From Maribacter sedimenticola (GTDB lineage: Bacteria; Bacteroidota; Bacteroidia; Flavobacteriales; Flavobacteriaceae): DNA of 64,000 nt. The first letter of the stretch is position 1; the number at the start of each line of letters is the position of its first letter. This document shows, piece after piece, positions 24,773 to 34,283 of the stretch. Under the pieces are notes generated by a model, which was given only the letters and a program-made list of their open reading frames with translations, was not told the origin of the DNA and ran no database searches. Location of the stretch: NCBI RefSeq assembly GCF_900188415.1, contig NZ_FZNV01000003.1, positions 124,001 through 188,000 on the forward strand, in the 5' to 3' direction. Both the position numbers and the translations under genes were made by a program.

Positions 24773-25609
24773 ATGAAAGAAAGCGCTCTTAACGTACAAA
24801 CAAAAATTGCAAACATTGAGGGAAATGCAATTGCCTATCGCAAGTACGGTACCGGAATACCAATAATTTTATTAAATAGGTTTAGGGGCACATTAGATAC
24901 TTGGGACCCGTTATTTTTAGATGTAATGGCTATGCACAATACGGTAATTACAATTGATTACTGCGGCATAGGCTATTCTACAGGAGAATTACCGCTAGAT
25001 ATTAAGGACGTAGCGTCTAATGTTATAAAATTTGCCAATCATTTAGATATTGAAAAATTTATTCTTTTAGGCTGGTCTTACGGAGGTTGGGTAGCACAAT
25101 ATGCTACTTTTCTATATTCTTCAAGAATATTGAATACCGTTATTATTGGCAGTAATCCTATTGGTAAAAACGAATTACCCTTCAAAAAAGAATTCTTTGA
25201 AAGAGCTTTAAAACCAATAAACGATAAGGACGATATCCAAGTTCTATTTTTTGAACCTGGTTCAGAAAACAGCAAAGCTGCGGCAGAATCCTCTACAAAT
25301 AGAATAGCAAAAAGATTTAATCTTAGTAAAGTACCCTCAACTCAAGAGATATTCAATAGGTACTTTGCTTCAAAAACCGCAATTGCAGAAGACAAGGATA
25401 ATTTTAGAACAGCGTATCAAACCACAACTATTCCTATTTTGGTAATATCCGGAGATCATGACATTTCTTTTGCACTAGAAAACTGGTATCCAATGCTGGG
25501 TAAAGCACCCACATTAAGGCTCATTGTTTTACCAGAATCCGGTCATGCCCCACACTTTCAATATCCAAATGAAACGAGCGCTTATATTAAGGCTTTTTTG
25601 GGGAACTAA
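24773..25609 (+). CDS. alpha/beta hydrolase
   Basis: From ATG 24773 the product is 278 residues with the alpha/beta-hydrolase landmarks: IIIL(L)NRFRGTLDTWDP in the oxyanion region, nucleophile elbow GWSYGG, acid in ISGDHD and His in ESGHAPHFQYP. Members of this group act as esterases, haloperoxidase-like enzymes or lactonases. There is no signal peptide. A longer frame from 24698 would run through the operators. The gene is divergent from the HxlR regulator and probably its main target; induction by a reactive electrophile is plausible but inferred. Confidence 0.82.
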   Translation: MKESALNVQTKIANIEGNAIAYRKYGTGIPIILLNRFRGTLDTWDPLFLDVMAMHNTVITIDYCGIGYSTGELPLDIKDVASNVIKFANHLDIEKFILLGWSYGGWVAQYATFLYSSRILNTVIIGSNPIGKNELPFKKEFFERALKPINDKDDIQVLFFEPGSENSKAAAESSTNRIAKRFNLSKVPSTQEIFNRYFASKTAIAEDKDNFRTAYQTTTIPILVISGDHDISFALENWYPMLGKAPTLRLIVLPESGHAPHFQYPNETSAYIKAFLGN

Positions 25610-25884
25610 ACCGTGTAAATTAGCACCTAAATATACAGGAAGTAAAATCGTGAATTGCCCTTTATAGTTATCATACAAATAAAAAAGTTACCATAGGTAA
25701 AACCATTAAGGTCGCCACAAATTAAATTCATGAACTAAAACCTTAAGGGCTTATTGTTAAGTCTGTATTGTTAACAGTTTAAATTACCCTCCAGCCATTA
25801 TTTTGGCAGAAAATTTAAACTAAACTAAGTGTGATATACTTAAAATGGATAGTTTAGAGTTAGTATTACAACAATCTTATTACC

Positions 25885-26474
25885 ATGACAAAAAAAGGTT
25901 AACCCTACTTATCATTTTGCAATTATGTATAGCAAATGCCCAATCTTACAACCAATCGGTCTTGGATTTTCAACAACATTTAAACGAGGAATACAAAAAC
26001 CCAGATGAATCACCTCTTGATAAAAAAGATTTAAAACGGTTTAAAGGTCATGATTTCTTTCCGATCAATGAGAAATATAGGGTAGTTGCAAAATTTACTA
26101 AGATTATGAACCCTACCCCATTTTTAATGAAAACCACAACAAGCAGACTTTCTATGTACGAGGTCTACGGGGTCGCTAATTTTGAGTTAGATGGTAAAGA
26201 ATATCAACTTAACGTTTATCAAAATCATAAACTTAGGGAAACTGAAGAATATAAAAATTATTTATTTCTTCCGTTTACGGATTTAACCAATGGCGATCAG
26301 ACCTACGGTGGTGGTCGGTTTATTGACTTGGAAATTCCCGAAGAAGAAACAATTGTTATTGATTTCAATAAGGCATACAACCCTTATTGCGCCTATAATT
26401 CCAATTATTCCTGCCCCATTCCGCCAAAAGAGAATGATTTAGACATCCACATTACGGCCGGAATAAAAAAATAA
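25885..26474 (+). CDS. DUF1684 family protein, probable start-proximal frameshift
   Basis: The body (ending at 26474) is DUF1684: YEVYGVANFELDGKEYQLNV, FLPFTDLTNGDQTYGGGRF, IDFNKAYNPYCAYN and CPIPPKEN. Upstream, ATG 25885 begins MTK and would continue as a signal peptide (RLTLLIILQLCIANAQ) only if the run of seven As at 25890-25896 were eight. As written the frame from 25885 stops at once. A continuous frame exists from ATG 25845 (209 residues) but places an unusual 19-residue extension before the signal peptide. Members are often exported and of unknown function. Confidence 0.7.
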
Positions 26475-26731
26475 ACAATCTTAACCAGGATGTTGGCCTT
26501 ATGGATGAAATTTAAAAGGTGTGTTAATCAGCTATTTTTCTGGTCAAGTCTATCCCCATTCTTACCCTATTACCATAAAAAGGAACCGTATATGCGAACA
26601 CGCTAAAACGTAATACTATTCTATTCATTAGAATTTGCAAAGGCACATGCCGTATCAAAAAAAATTATTACCTTAAGGGCTTACACCCGGTTTACGGGTA
26701 GTTTGCTTCTATAATCCAAAATTTCAAAACC

Positions 26732-27109
26732 ATGAAAATCAACAATATTTTAATAGGTGTTTTTTCTCTTATCACGTTTACTGCATTTGCACAACATGAA
26801 AAAAGTGACCATATGGAATTAGCAACTGCGGTAACCGAACTGAAATTGAAAACGGAAAATTTTGATGAATTAAAGAATTTTGATTGGAATATGGTCAAGG
26901 AAATTTTTCAAGAAAACAATACCGATCAAGAAATCACCCTTGCCATTGCATATGTGAATACCTCTGAAGTTGACAAATCAAAAGTTAGAATTGATAATTT
27001 TGAAATGGAATTTACCGGGAAACTAGCTGACTTGGATAATTTGACCGCAAGGCTTAAAAAATCGATTGACAGATTGGATGAATTTAACGATCAAAATACC
27101 AAAAACTAA
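26732..27109 (+). CDS. small secreted protein of unknown function
   Basis: This 125-residue protein has a clear signal peptide (ILIGVFSLITFTAFAQ, cleaved after FAQ). The mature part is acidic and mostly helical, with leucine/lysine spacing (LADLDNLTARLKKSIDRLDEF) suggesting a short coiled coil at the end. I recognise no domain. It stands alone with more than 250 bp of empty sequence on each side. Confidence 0.7.
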   Translation: MKINNILIGVFSLITFTAFAQHEKSDHMELATAVTELKLKTENFDELKNFDWNMVKEIFQENNTDQEITLAIAYVNTSEVDKSKVRIDNFEMEFTGKLADLDNLTARLKKSIDRLDEFNDQNTKN

Positions 27110-27466
27110 AGTTGATAATAGCATTTTACAACTACCTTAAGCTACATCCTTTATAATCATATGGGGTTTTTATGGAACTGTTGATATCAGTTATCGTCTG
27201 TCTAATTATTCCATGAAATACACTTGCAACAAATATAAAAGGTTGCATTTTATCTACTTAATGTATTTCCATAGGCAAACACATATTAAATGCTATAACA
27301 ATCATTTAATTAACATTCTTTTCCCTCAGCCCACCCTAACAACCTTAACTTGTCCCTTATAATTCAACCAAAAAGTATACGTCTTTCGAAAATCCGTATA
27401 CAGTATTAAGCTTACTCCTGCCCGACCTTTGCCCTATACTAATCATTAGTATTAAAAAAAGGCAAA
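27110..27466. other. intergenic region with two inverted repeats
   Basis: No gene is visible. GTATACG at 27375-27381 pairs with CGTATAC at 27395-27401. ATACTAATCATTAGTAT at 27436-27452 is a perfect 17 bp palindrome 14 bp ahead of the SDR start. Confidence 0.5.
27436..27452. promoter_or_regulatory. palindromic operator candidate before SDR
   Basis: ATACTAAT-C-ATTAGTAT is a perfect 8-1-8 inverted repeat just upstream of the SDR start, where a repressor would block transcription or initiation. The binding protein is unknown; the AraC-type gene in this operon would more usually use direct repeats. Confidence 0.4.
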
Positions 27467-28417
27467 ATGGATATAAATCAATATGGCAAAAAGGGATGGA
27501 CACCGGACAGTATTGAAAACCTGAACGGTAAAACTTTCATTATTACCGGCACTACTAGCGGAACAGGTTTTGAAGCAGCAAAAATTTTACTTTCAAAAGG
27601 CGCAAAAGTGGTCATGCTTAACAGGAACCAAAAAAAGGCAGGGGACACCATTAAAACGCTAAAACAAGAATTAGGCAACCACATTGATATGCTAGCCATA
27701 CAAATGGATTTGGCGGTACAAGCTTCCGTAAAAAAAGCAGCCGATGAAGTTTTAAGTACCATTACCCAAATAGATGCACTTATCTGCAATGCGGCTATTG
27801 CCCAAGTACCTAAACAGATGTTAACGGTTGACGGTTGGGAAAGTCAAATGGGCACGAATTACTTTGGCAATTTCACCCTTCAGGCATTATTGTTTCCGCT
27901 CATTGAAAAATCCAAGGGACGTATTGTAACGGTTGGAAGTATGGGATATGACATGGGAATTAAAACCATAAAATTCGATGACCTTAACTGGGACAATGAT
28001 TATACGCCCAATGATGCCTATAGCCAAAGTAAACTGGCACAGATCATGACTATCTATGAACTACAGGATAGATTGGCTGCAGCAGGCAAAACAGATGTAA
28101 AAGCATATGCTTGTCACCCGGGTTCATCAAGAACCAACCTAATTAATACGAGTGGTAGTTTTATGATGAAATTTATCTTTAACTTAATGAAATTATCCCC
28201 TCTGACACAATCGGCAGCAAAAGGAGCCTACCCACAATTACTATGTGCCACGGAACCAAACTTGGACCAAAGTGGTTTTTATGGTCCTACTGGCAGAAAC
28301 TTTTGGACCGGTCCGGTGGGGGCACATAAATTGGAACCGCACGCTAAAGATAAAGCAGTGGCAAAAAGACTGTGGGAACTTTCAGAAAAGGAAACGGGAG
28401 TAAAATGGAATATTTAA
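27467..28417 (+). CDS. classical-type SDR oxidoreductase
   Basis: This 316-residue protein has the SDR glycine motif (TGTTSGTGFE), NAA (ICNAAIA), the serine strand and YSQSK as catalytic Y-x-x-x-K. The length and the C-terminal part resemble retinol dehydrogenase or protochlorophyllide reductase-like SDRs. The extra N-terminal segment (GKKGWTPDSIENLNGKTFII) is typical of that group. It is followed after 9 bp by the AraC gene and a membrane protein, forming a three-gene operon. The substrate is unknown. Confidence 0.85.
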   Translation: MDINQYGKKGWTPDSIENLNGKTFIITGTTSGTGFEAAKILLSKGAKVVMLNRNQKKAGDTIKTLKQELGNHIDMLAIQMDLAVQASVKKAADEVLSTITQIDALICNAAIAQVPKQMLTVDGWESQMGTNYFGNFTLQALLFPLIEKSKGRIVTVGSMGYDMGIKTIKFDDLNWDNDYTPNDAYSQSKLAQIMTIYELQDRLAAAGKTDVKAYACHPGSSRTNLINTSGSFMMKFIFNLMKLSPLTQSAAKGAYPQLLCATEPNLDQSGFYGPTGRNFWTGPVGAHKLEPHAKDKAVAKRLWELSEKETGVKWNI

Positions 28418-28426
28418 ATTAGGACC

Positions 28427-29338
28427 ATGCAACACTTTAAAACATTAGCATCGTATTTAGATTATTTAGGATTGCCCAGACCCGAGCATCCTATGTTGAG
28501 CGTGTTCAATTCTAAAGGTGATGGTTTTTTGCCTTGCCCTAGAGAAAGTTCGCCTCCAATTACCAATGATTGCTATTCCATAAGTTTTAAAAAGTATGTG
28601 GATGGAGATTTAAATTACGGGCGAACCCAGTATGATTTTACCAATGGCGCCTTAATTTTTATAGCACCCAGACAGGTCTTGCAATGGGACAAAAGTGTGG
28701 TATTCGAACAAAAAGGGTTTTCCATAAACTTTCATGAAGATTTTTTAAAAGGAACGGCATTGGCCCATCAAATTAAAAAATATGGGTTCTTTTCCTATTC
28801 GGTTAACGAAGCGTTGCATCTATCGCCAAAAGAAGAAAAGCAATTGGAATCTATTGTAGAAAATATTGAAATTGAATATCAAAATAACCAAGATGTCTTT
28901 AGTAAGGAAATCATTATTTCTCAATTGGATACGTTATTGAAATATGCCAATCGATTTTATGAACGACAATTTTTACACAGAAAAGAAATAGCCAACAATT
29001 TATTGGAGCAATTTAACCAACACCTTACCCAATATTTTGAATCTGGACAATTGCAGGAAAAAGGCATTCCAAGTATAGAGCAGATAGCTGATAAAATGTC
29101 CGTTTCTAAACGCTATTTAAGTGATACGCTGAAAAAGGAAACAGGTAAAACTACCACTGAGCATTTGCAATTACTTTTAATTGATGAAGCAAAGAATATA
29201 TTGTTGCAACCCAGTAAGAGTATTTCTGAAGTGGCCTATGAACTAGGGTTTGAATATCCGCCCTATTTTTCAAGATTGTTCAAGAAAAAAGAAGGAATAA
29301 GTCCAACCCAGTACAGGGAAAAATATAAAATGAATTAA
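28427..29338 (+). CDS. AraC-family transcriptional regulator
   Basis: This 303-residue protein has an N-terminal sensor region and a C-terminal pair of helix-turn-helix motifs: SIEQIADKMSVSKRYLSDTL, then SISEVAYELGFEYPPYFSRL and FKKKEGISPTQYR. This is the AraC/XylS DNA-binding domain. The sensor half (RQVLQWDKS, EQKGFSINFHEDFL) matches the type found beside SDR genes in Bacteroidota. It lies in an operon with the SDR upstream, which it probably controls. Confidence 0.88.
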   Translation: MQHFKTLASYLDYLGLPRPEHPMLSVFNSKGDGFLPCPRESSPPITNDCYSISFKKYVDGDLNYGRTQYDFTNGALIFIAPRQVLQWDKSVVFEQKGFSINFHEDFLKGTALAHQIKKYGFFSYSVNEALHLSPKEEKQLESIVENIEIEYQNNQDVFSKEIIISQLDTLLKYANRFYERQFLHRKEIANNLLEQFNQHLTQYFESGQLQEKGIPSIEQIADKMSVSKRYLSDTLKKETGKTTTEHLQLLLIDEAKNILLQPSKSISEVAYELGFEYPPYFSRLFKKKEGISPTQYREKYKMN

Positions 29339-29341
29339 ACT

Positions 29342-29845
29342 ATGGAAATCTTAAAATTAGCCACGGAGTGGGCAAAAGCCGAGGTATTCTCTACACGGTT
29401 CTTCATCATTTTCGCCATTTTATTTTTACTGGCAAGCATCGGGTTTTGGCAGTTGGGAAAAACAGATTTAGCAAAGGCTTACATTATTCCAACCTTAGTT
29501 GCAGGTATACTTCTTATAACCATAGGTCTCGGTCTTTTTTATACCAACAAATCTAGAATCAATCAATTTGAAAAAGCGTTCAATGCAGATGCACCTGCCT
29601 TTTATCAGTCAGAAATAGAACGTACCGAAAGTACCTTAAAAGAGTACACCGTTGTGTTTAAGGTCATTCCTATCTTAATTATTATTGCTGCATTGCTAAT
29701 CCTCTTTATCCAAACTCCCACGTGGAGAGCCATAAGCATTACAACAATTGCGATGTTGACCGTTATCATATTGGTTGACGGAACGGCATATTCAAGAATT
29801 GAAGCCTACCATACAGCATTGAAATTGGTAGATTTAAAAAACTAA
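29342..29845 (+). CDS. membrane protein of unknown function
   Basis: This 167-residue protein has four hydrophobic segments (about 20-38, 47-68, 105-122 and 130-148) separated by a polar loop rich in Glu/Asn. It begins three bases after the AraC stop, so it belongs to that operon. No family is recognised. Both its position and its size would suit a small inner-membrane partner of the SDR. Confidence 0.7.
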   Translation: MEILKLATEWAKAEVFSTRFFIIFAILFLLASIGFWQLGKTDLAKAYIIPTLVAGILLITIGLGLFYTNKSRINQFEKAFNADAPAFYQSEIERTESTLKEYTVVFKVIPILIIIAALLILFIQTPTWRAISITTIAMLTVIILVDGTAYSRIEAYHTALKLVDLKN

Positions 29846-29941
29846 ATCAAAAAATAAAACCTATCTTATAATAGGCGTTAGCGGTTCAGGTAGTGTCCTG
29901 AATTTAAACGGCCAGCAACAAGAAGAACTAAACAACGGTCA

Positions 29942-30508
29942 ATGTATAGGATTAGAGCTTTTTTTGAGGAAATTGTGACAATTAACGATGAAGATTGGAA
30001 ACTGTTCTCATCTAAACTTGAAAAAACCGAATATTCCAAAAAAACCATACTACTAAAAACGGGACAGACAGAAACGTATCTTTCGTTCATTGAAAAAGGA
30101 GCGGTTAGGCTTTATATTCCAAGTTTGGAAAACGATCTTACATTTGGTTTCTGCTTTGAAAACCAATTTGTTTGTGCATACGATTCGTTCATAAGGCAAT
30201 CTCCTTGTACGTATCAGCTAGAAACATTGTCCAAGACAACCTTATGGCGTATCTCCCATACAGATTTACAAGAAATATATGCCCGGACAGCAATAGGCAA
30301 TACCATTGGTAGATTGACCGCTGAAAACCTATATTTAATAAAATCAGAAAGGGAACAATCACTTTTAAACCAAACTGCGCAAGAACGTTATTTGTCGCTC
30401 TTTAAAAATAGACCAAATCTTTTCAAGGACATACCATTGAAATATATTGCTTCCTATATTGGCATAACCCCACAAGCTTTAAGTAGAATTAGAAAGCGAA
30501 TTTCTTAA
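29942..30508 (+). CDS. Crp/Fnr-family transcriptional regulator
   Basis: This 188-residue protein has a cNMP-binding-like barrel (KTILLKTGQTETYLSFIEKG) and a helix-turn-helix at the end (IPLKYIASYIGITPQALSRIRKR). It is the third member of this subfamily in the window. It sits 50 bp ahead of a DoxX-like gene in the same direction, which suggests a regulator-target pair. Confidence 0.82.
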   Translation: MYRIRAFFEEIVTINDEDWKLFSSKLEKTEYSKKTILLKTGQTETYLSFIEKGAVRLYIPSLENDLTFGFCFENQFVCAYDSFIRQSPCTYQLETLSKTTLWRISHTDLQEIYARTAIGNTIGRLTAENLYLIKSEREQSLLNQTAQERYLSLFKNRPNLFKDIPLKYIASYIGITPQALSRIRKRIS

Positions 30509-30558
30509 CCTGGGTTCATTGTTTAAAGCGCCAATAGTCTTCAACTTTACAATAAAAA

Positions 30559-31014
30559 ATGAAACCCTTAATTGTTTTACTAGTTGCCACATTAATTACA
30601 GGAATAGCCTTTAAATCCATACATGGAACGTACGACATTTCCTTATGCGCTAGAATTGGCATGTCCGTAATGCTACTCTTCACTGCACTAGGTCATTTTA
30701 TGTTCACTGAAGGAATGGCCATGATGATTCCCAATTATATACCGTACAAAAAAGAAATAGTCTACTTTACCGCGGTAATTGAAGTTTTTGGTGCAATTGG
30801 GTTACATATTCCACAATATAGAACGTTGACAGCCTATCTACTAATTTTGTTTTTTATTTTGATAATACCAGCAAACATAAAAGCTGCAATTGAACATATA
30901 GAGTATCAAAAAGCCACGTTTAACGGACATGGATTGTACTATTTATGGTTCAGAATTCCATTACAAATATTTTATATAGCATGGGTATACTTATCTTCAA
31001 TCAAGTACGGTTAA
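30559..31014 (+). CDS. DoxX-like membrane protein
   Basis: This 151-residue protein has four transmembrane segments and the DoxX-type pattern: RIGMSVMLLFTALGHFMF, MMIPNYIPYKKEIVYFTAVI, EVFGAIGL and RIPLQIFYIAWVY. DoxX-like proteins are small inner-membrane proteins linked with quinone or redox functions. Regulation by the Crp/Fnr protein immediately upstream is likely. Confidence 0.85.
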   Translation: MKPLIVLLVATLITGIAFKSIHGTYDISLCARIGMSVMLLFTALGHFMFTEGMAMMIPNYIPYKKEIVYFTAVIEVFGAIGLHIPQYRTLTAYLLILFFILIIPANIKAAIEHIEYQKATFNGHGLYYLWFRIPLQIFYIAWVYLSSIKYG

Positions 31015-31176
31015 ACACCTAGAAAAACCCTAAACGAACTTTATTCGTTATAGCTACATATCAATAATTTATAACCATTTTTATGGGAAAATTCACACAG
31101 ATTTGTTAAATTTAAAGAACAAGAAATTTTTGGTCCAAATTTTATCCTAATACTCATTTTTTAAAGGAAACAATAA

Positions 31177-31605
31177 ATGATGAACACAAATTTCAAATTT
31201 ATTATCGGTTTAGTTTTAGTCTTAGGTTTTCTTTCCTGCAAGAGTAATAGGGTAGCCCTAAACCATCTAGAAGGATCATGGTTGCTTACGGATAATGAAA
31301 AGAATTTGAAATATGTAAAAATTGATGAGACCAAAGAACATAATGGATCTATCTTAAAAATAGCAGAGGACAGCACCATCATTGATTCGTACGTCATGAA
31401 TTGTTTAATTGGAACGGGCAAATCAAAATTCTACTCTGAAGGTACTTGGAATATTGCCAAAAATTCAAAGTACATATCAAGCACAGTTCCTATTGACCGT
31501 CAAGGTCATAATTTTAAAATACTAAAACTTAACGACACCAGTTTTATTTTGAAAAATGTCGACAAGAAAAAAACAGCACTTGCTCAAAATGGCCATAATC
31601 CTTAA
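31177..31605 (+). CDS. lipoprotein with lipocalin-like features
   Basis: This 142-residue protein has a lipobox (VLGFLSC, C20) and then LNHLEGSWLLTDNEKN, SKFYSEGTWNIAKNSKYI and FKILKLNDTSFIL. The GSW near the start and the repeated strands ending in LKLNDTSFIL resemble lipocalin-like Bacteroidota lipoproteins. The role is unknown. It has no close operon partner. Confidence 0.7.
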   Translation: MMNTNFKFIIGLVLVLGFLSCKSNRVALNHLEGSWLLTDNEKNLKYVKIDETKEHNGSILKIAEDSTIIDSYVMNCLIGTGKSKFYSEGTWNIAKNSKYISSTVPIDRQGHNFKILKLNDTSFILKNVDKKKTALAQNGHNP

Positions 31606-31959
31606 GTGCAAACATGTACAACTGGTCAACAATAACCGCTGTTTTACATTCTAGAACAGGAAAAAAATCATTTTCAACACTGTCCCGGCACATTAAGTTT
31701 TTTACTAAATTTCCCAAGAATAGTAAGTACTCCTATCTATACCAATGTTTAGAATATTAGATTAGTGCCTACTACTATCCAAACTTAAAAACTTGAGCCT
31801 GAAATAAGAAACAGGACATGAGAATGTCAAGTTTAGGATACATAAAAAGCATAGGATTTCAAAAAATTCAATCTAAACTAAAAAGAACTATACAATTCAA
31901 TTTTTCAACTGAAATCAAAAACTTAATATGTTGTGGTATGTTAATACAGAAGCTGATCA
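31606..31959. other. intergenic region, nothing recognised
   Basis: The stretch of 354 bp is AT-rich with many stops in all frames and no clear palindrome or promoter. I see no gene in it. Confidence 0.5.
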
Positions 31960-32406
31960 ATGTCCATTCTAACTAACTACCAGGAAATTTTGGTGGTAGA
32001 TAAGGGTATCGAGGAACTAAAAAAATCGATCCTCCATGAAAAGCACATTTTTGTCAAATGGATTTCGCAAACGGATTGTATCCTAAGCCTACCATTTTCA
32101 ATTGGCACAAACTATGCCCTTGATTTAAACAAGGATGCAAAAAGCGCAATCATTGTATATGCAACCTTTTCCAACTTGTCTAAAACACGAACACAAATTA
32201 AACTATATACAACGTTTAAATATGGTCTATTGTTTATACTGTTAATTCCTATTATTATGTTGGCTTTGGAACTAACGGTAGACTTGGGAATTCCGTTAGC
32301 CTTTTATTTTGTTTTTCCTATAGTTTATGTAATGCTCTTAATTTTTTTTAGGGCTGAAGAAAAAAAACTAATCAACCGGTTTAAGGGTCTTATAATAAAT
32401 ATGTAG
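31960..32406 (+). CDS. membrane protein of unknown function
   Basis: This 148-residue protein has a soluble N-terminal half (about 1-90) and two adjacent transmembrane helices (about 91-112 and 115-135), followed by a basic tail (RAEEKKLINRFKG). No family is recognised. It is not obviously in an operon. Confidence 0.65.
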   Translation: MSILTNYQEILVVDKGIEELKKSILHEKHIFVKWISQTDCILSLPFSIGTNYALDLNKDAKSAIIVYATFSNLSKTRTQIKLYTTFKYGLLFILLIPIIMLALELTVDLGIPLAFYFVFPIVYVMLLIFFRAEEKKLINRFKGLIINM

Positions 32407-32660
32407 CCCATTTGGGATATTAAAAACAACGATATCATTTATTCATACACTTTAAAAGAATAAGGGCAAAACAAGCACTTATCCTTCAAACGAAACTTGT
32501 GAAAATTTTAATTACAATTTGATAATCGCGGTTACTATAACCCTAAATAATTTAGAATTGCCTACCATACCACATGTACCTTGGCAACAGTAAATACTTC
32601 AAAATCAATTACATTTCTTATACTTGTACTACCCCATGGCAAACATTAAAACAAAGCTTT

Positions 32661-34154
32661 ATGAAAAAAGCTATAGTACTATTTATCACAATAATGGCTT
32701 TATCATGCCAAGAAACCCAAGAGCTACTAAACCTGACACACGGGGTATATATTTCAAATATTACCATCATTACCTCAGAAGACGGCAACTACCATCCGTA
32801 TAATGGCCACTTGGTAATCAAAAATGATTCTATTGTTTATGTCGATAAAAAAAAACCTACCCTTAGTGGCACTTTTGAACAAATAGATGGCACGGGTAAA
32901 TATATTATTCCCGGCCTAATAGACAGTCACGTTCATATTACGGAAGTTCAAGGAATGTTGCCCCATCATATGGAAGCCAACCCAGAACTCGCCAAACAAT
33001 TTACTTCGCAAATGCCCAACAGTTATCTGTATTATGGCTTTACCTCACTCATTAATCTTGGTGGCATATCCAATGAGCAATTAACCGCTATCAATACCCT
33101 GCCTATTCATCCGGATATTTACCATACAGGTCGCTCTGGGGCATCCGTTGCAAATGGTTATCCAATGAATTTTGCACCGGAACAATACCGGTTTGAATCT
33201 ACCCCCAATTTTATTTACATGGAAAGCCAGGCAGCACATATCCCTGATAAATACGATCCTGCGGACCACACACCTAAGGCGGTAGTGCAACGTATAAAAA
33301 ATACAGGAGCCATTGCCGTAAAATCCTATTACGAATCAGGATTTAGGGGCATGCCAAAATTACCCGTGCCCACGAAAAAAATCATGAACGAATTAATATC
33401 AGAATCGCACGCCAACGATTTGGTATTGACCGTGCATGGCAATTCCCTAGAGGCTCATTCCTTTTTAGCGGATGTAGGGGTAGATGTCATTGCACATGGG
33501 TTATGGAATTGGGAAACCTATAGGGATGTACCATTAGATTCACTACCCTTAGAAGTAAAACAAACCTTGGATAAAATAATAGAAAAACAAATAGGCTACA
33601 CCCCCACCCTAACCGTCCTTTCCGGTGAAGAGGCACTAGCGGACCTAGCCTTTCTTGACCAACCCGAATTACAAAAGGTAGTACCCAAAAAATTGCTAGA
33701 TTGGTATAAAACCGAAGAAGGACAGTGGTTTGCCAAAGAACTTTTCATCGAGCTTGAAACCGGTGAGGTTCATAAGATATATGGCAACATCCAGGCACAT
33801 GCCATGCTTGCTCTAAAATACCTTTCCGATCGCAATGCATTACTGTTATTTGGTACGGATACGCCCTCTGCTCCAACATATGGCAACCAACCGGGCCATA
33901 ATGGGTATTGGGAACTGCAATTGATGAAAGAGGCCGGTGTACCATTGGATAAAATTTTATCTTCAGCTACGATCAATAATGCCAAAGCATTTCATTTAGA
34001 TGCTAATATAGGTTCCATAAAAACAGGTAAAAAGGCCAATATGCTCATTTTAACCAAAAATCCATTGTTGGATATTGAAGCTTACAACGCTATTGAACAT
34101 GTGATGATTGGAGGCAAACTGGTCACTAGGGAGGATTTGGCAGTGAAAAATTAA
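32661..34154 (+). CDS. amidohydrolase family lipoprotein
   Basis: From ATG 32661 the 497-residue product has a lipobox (IMALSC, C16), so it is anchored outside the cytoplasm. The amidohydrolase TIM-barrel site is clear: H90-V-H92 in IDSHVH, a lysine in AVKSYYE as bridging ligand, H in LTVHGNS, H in IAHGLW, and D in FGTDTP. It ends with the typical GSIKTGKKANMLIL. It is likely a metal-dependent hydrolase of amide, imide or ester bonds; the substrate is unknown. The frame is open further upstream to 32574, but the signal peptide fixes this start. Confidence 0.85.
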   Translation: MKKAIVLFITIMALSCQETQELLNLTHGVYISNITIITSEDGNYHPYNGHLVIKNDSIVYVDKKKPTLSGTFEQIDGTGKYIIPGLIDSHVHITEVQGMLPHHMEANPELAKQFTSQMPNSYLYYGFTSLINLGGISNEQLTAINTLPIHPDIYHTGRSGASVANGYPMNFAPEQYRFESTPNFIYMESQAAHIPDKYDPADHTPKAVVQRIKNTGAIAVKSYYESGFRGMPKLPVPTKKIMNELISESHANDLVLTVHGNSLEAHSFLADVGVDVIAHGLWNWETYRDVPLDSLPLEVKQTLDKIIEKQIGYTPTLTVLSGEEALADLAFLDQPELQKVVPKKLLDWYKTEEGQWFAKELFIELETGEVHKIYGNIQAHAMLALKYLSDRNALLLFGTDTPSAPTYGNQPGHNGYWELQLMKEAGVPLDKILSSATINNAKAFHLDANIGSIKTGKKANMLILTKNPLLDIEAYNAIEHVMIGGKLVTREDLAVKN

Positions 34155-34283
34155 TGGCTAAGCAAGGTACATAACTTGTTAAGGGCATATTGATGAATAT
34201 ATTTTCCTAATGAGGCTGAAAAAACCTTATACGAACGACCTATATGCAGAACGCAGTATTTTATATTTTAAACAACCTAACCC

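Noticed and set aside
14200..31014. Cluster of hydrolases and oxidoreductases considered as a biosynthetic gene cluster
   Set aside because: No synthase or assembly-line enzyme is present and the genes are in separate small units with their own regulators.
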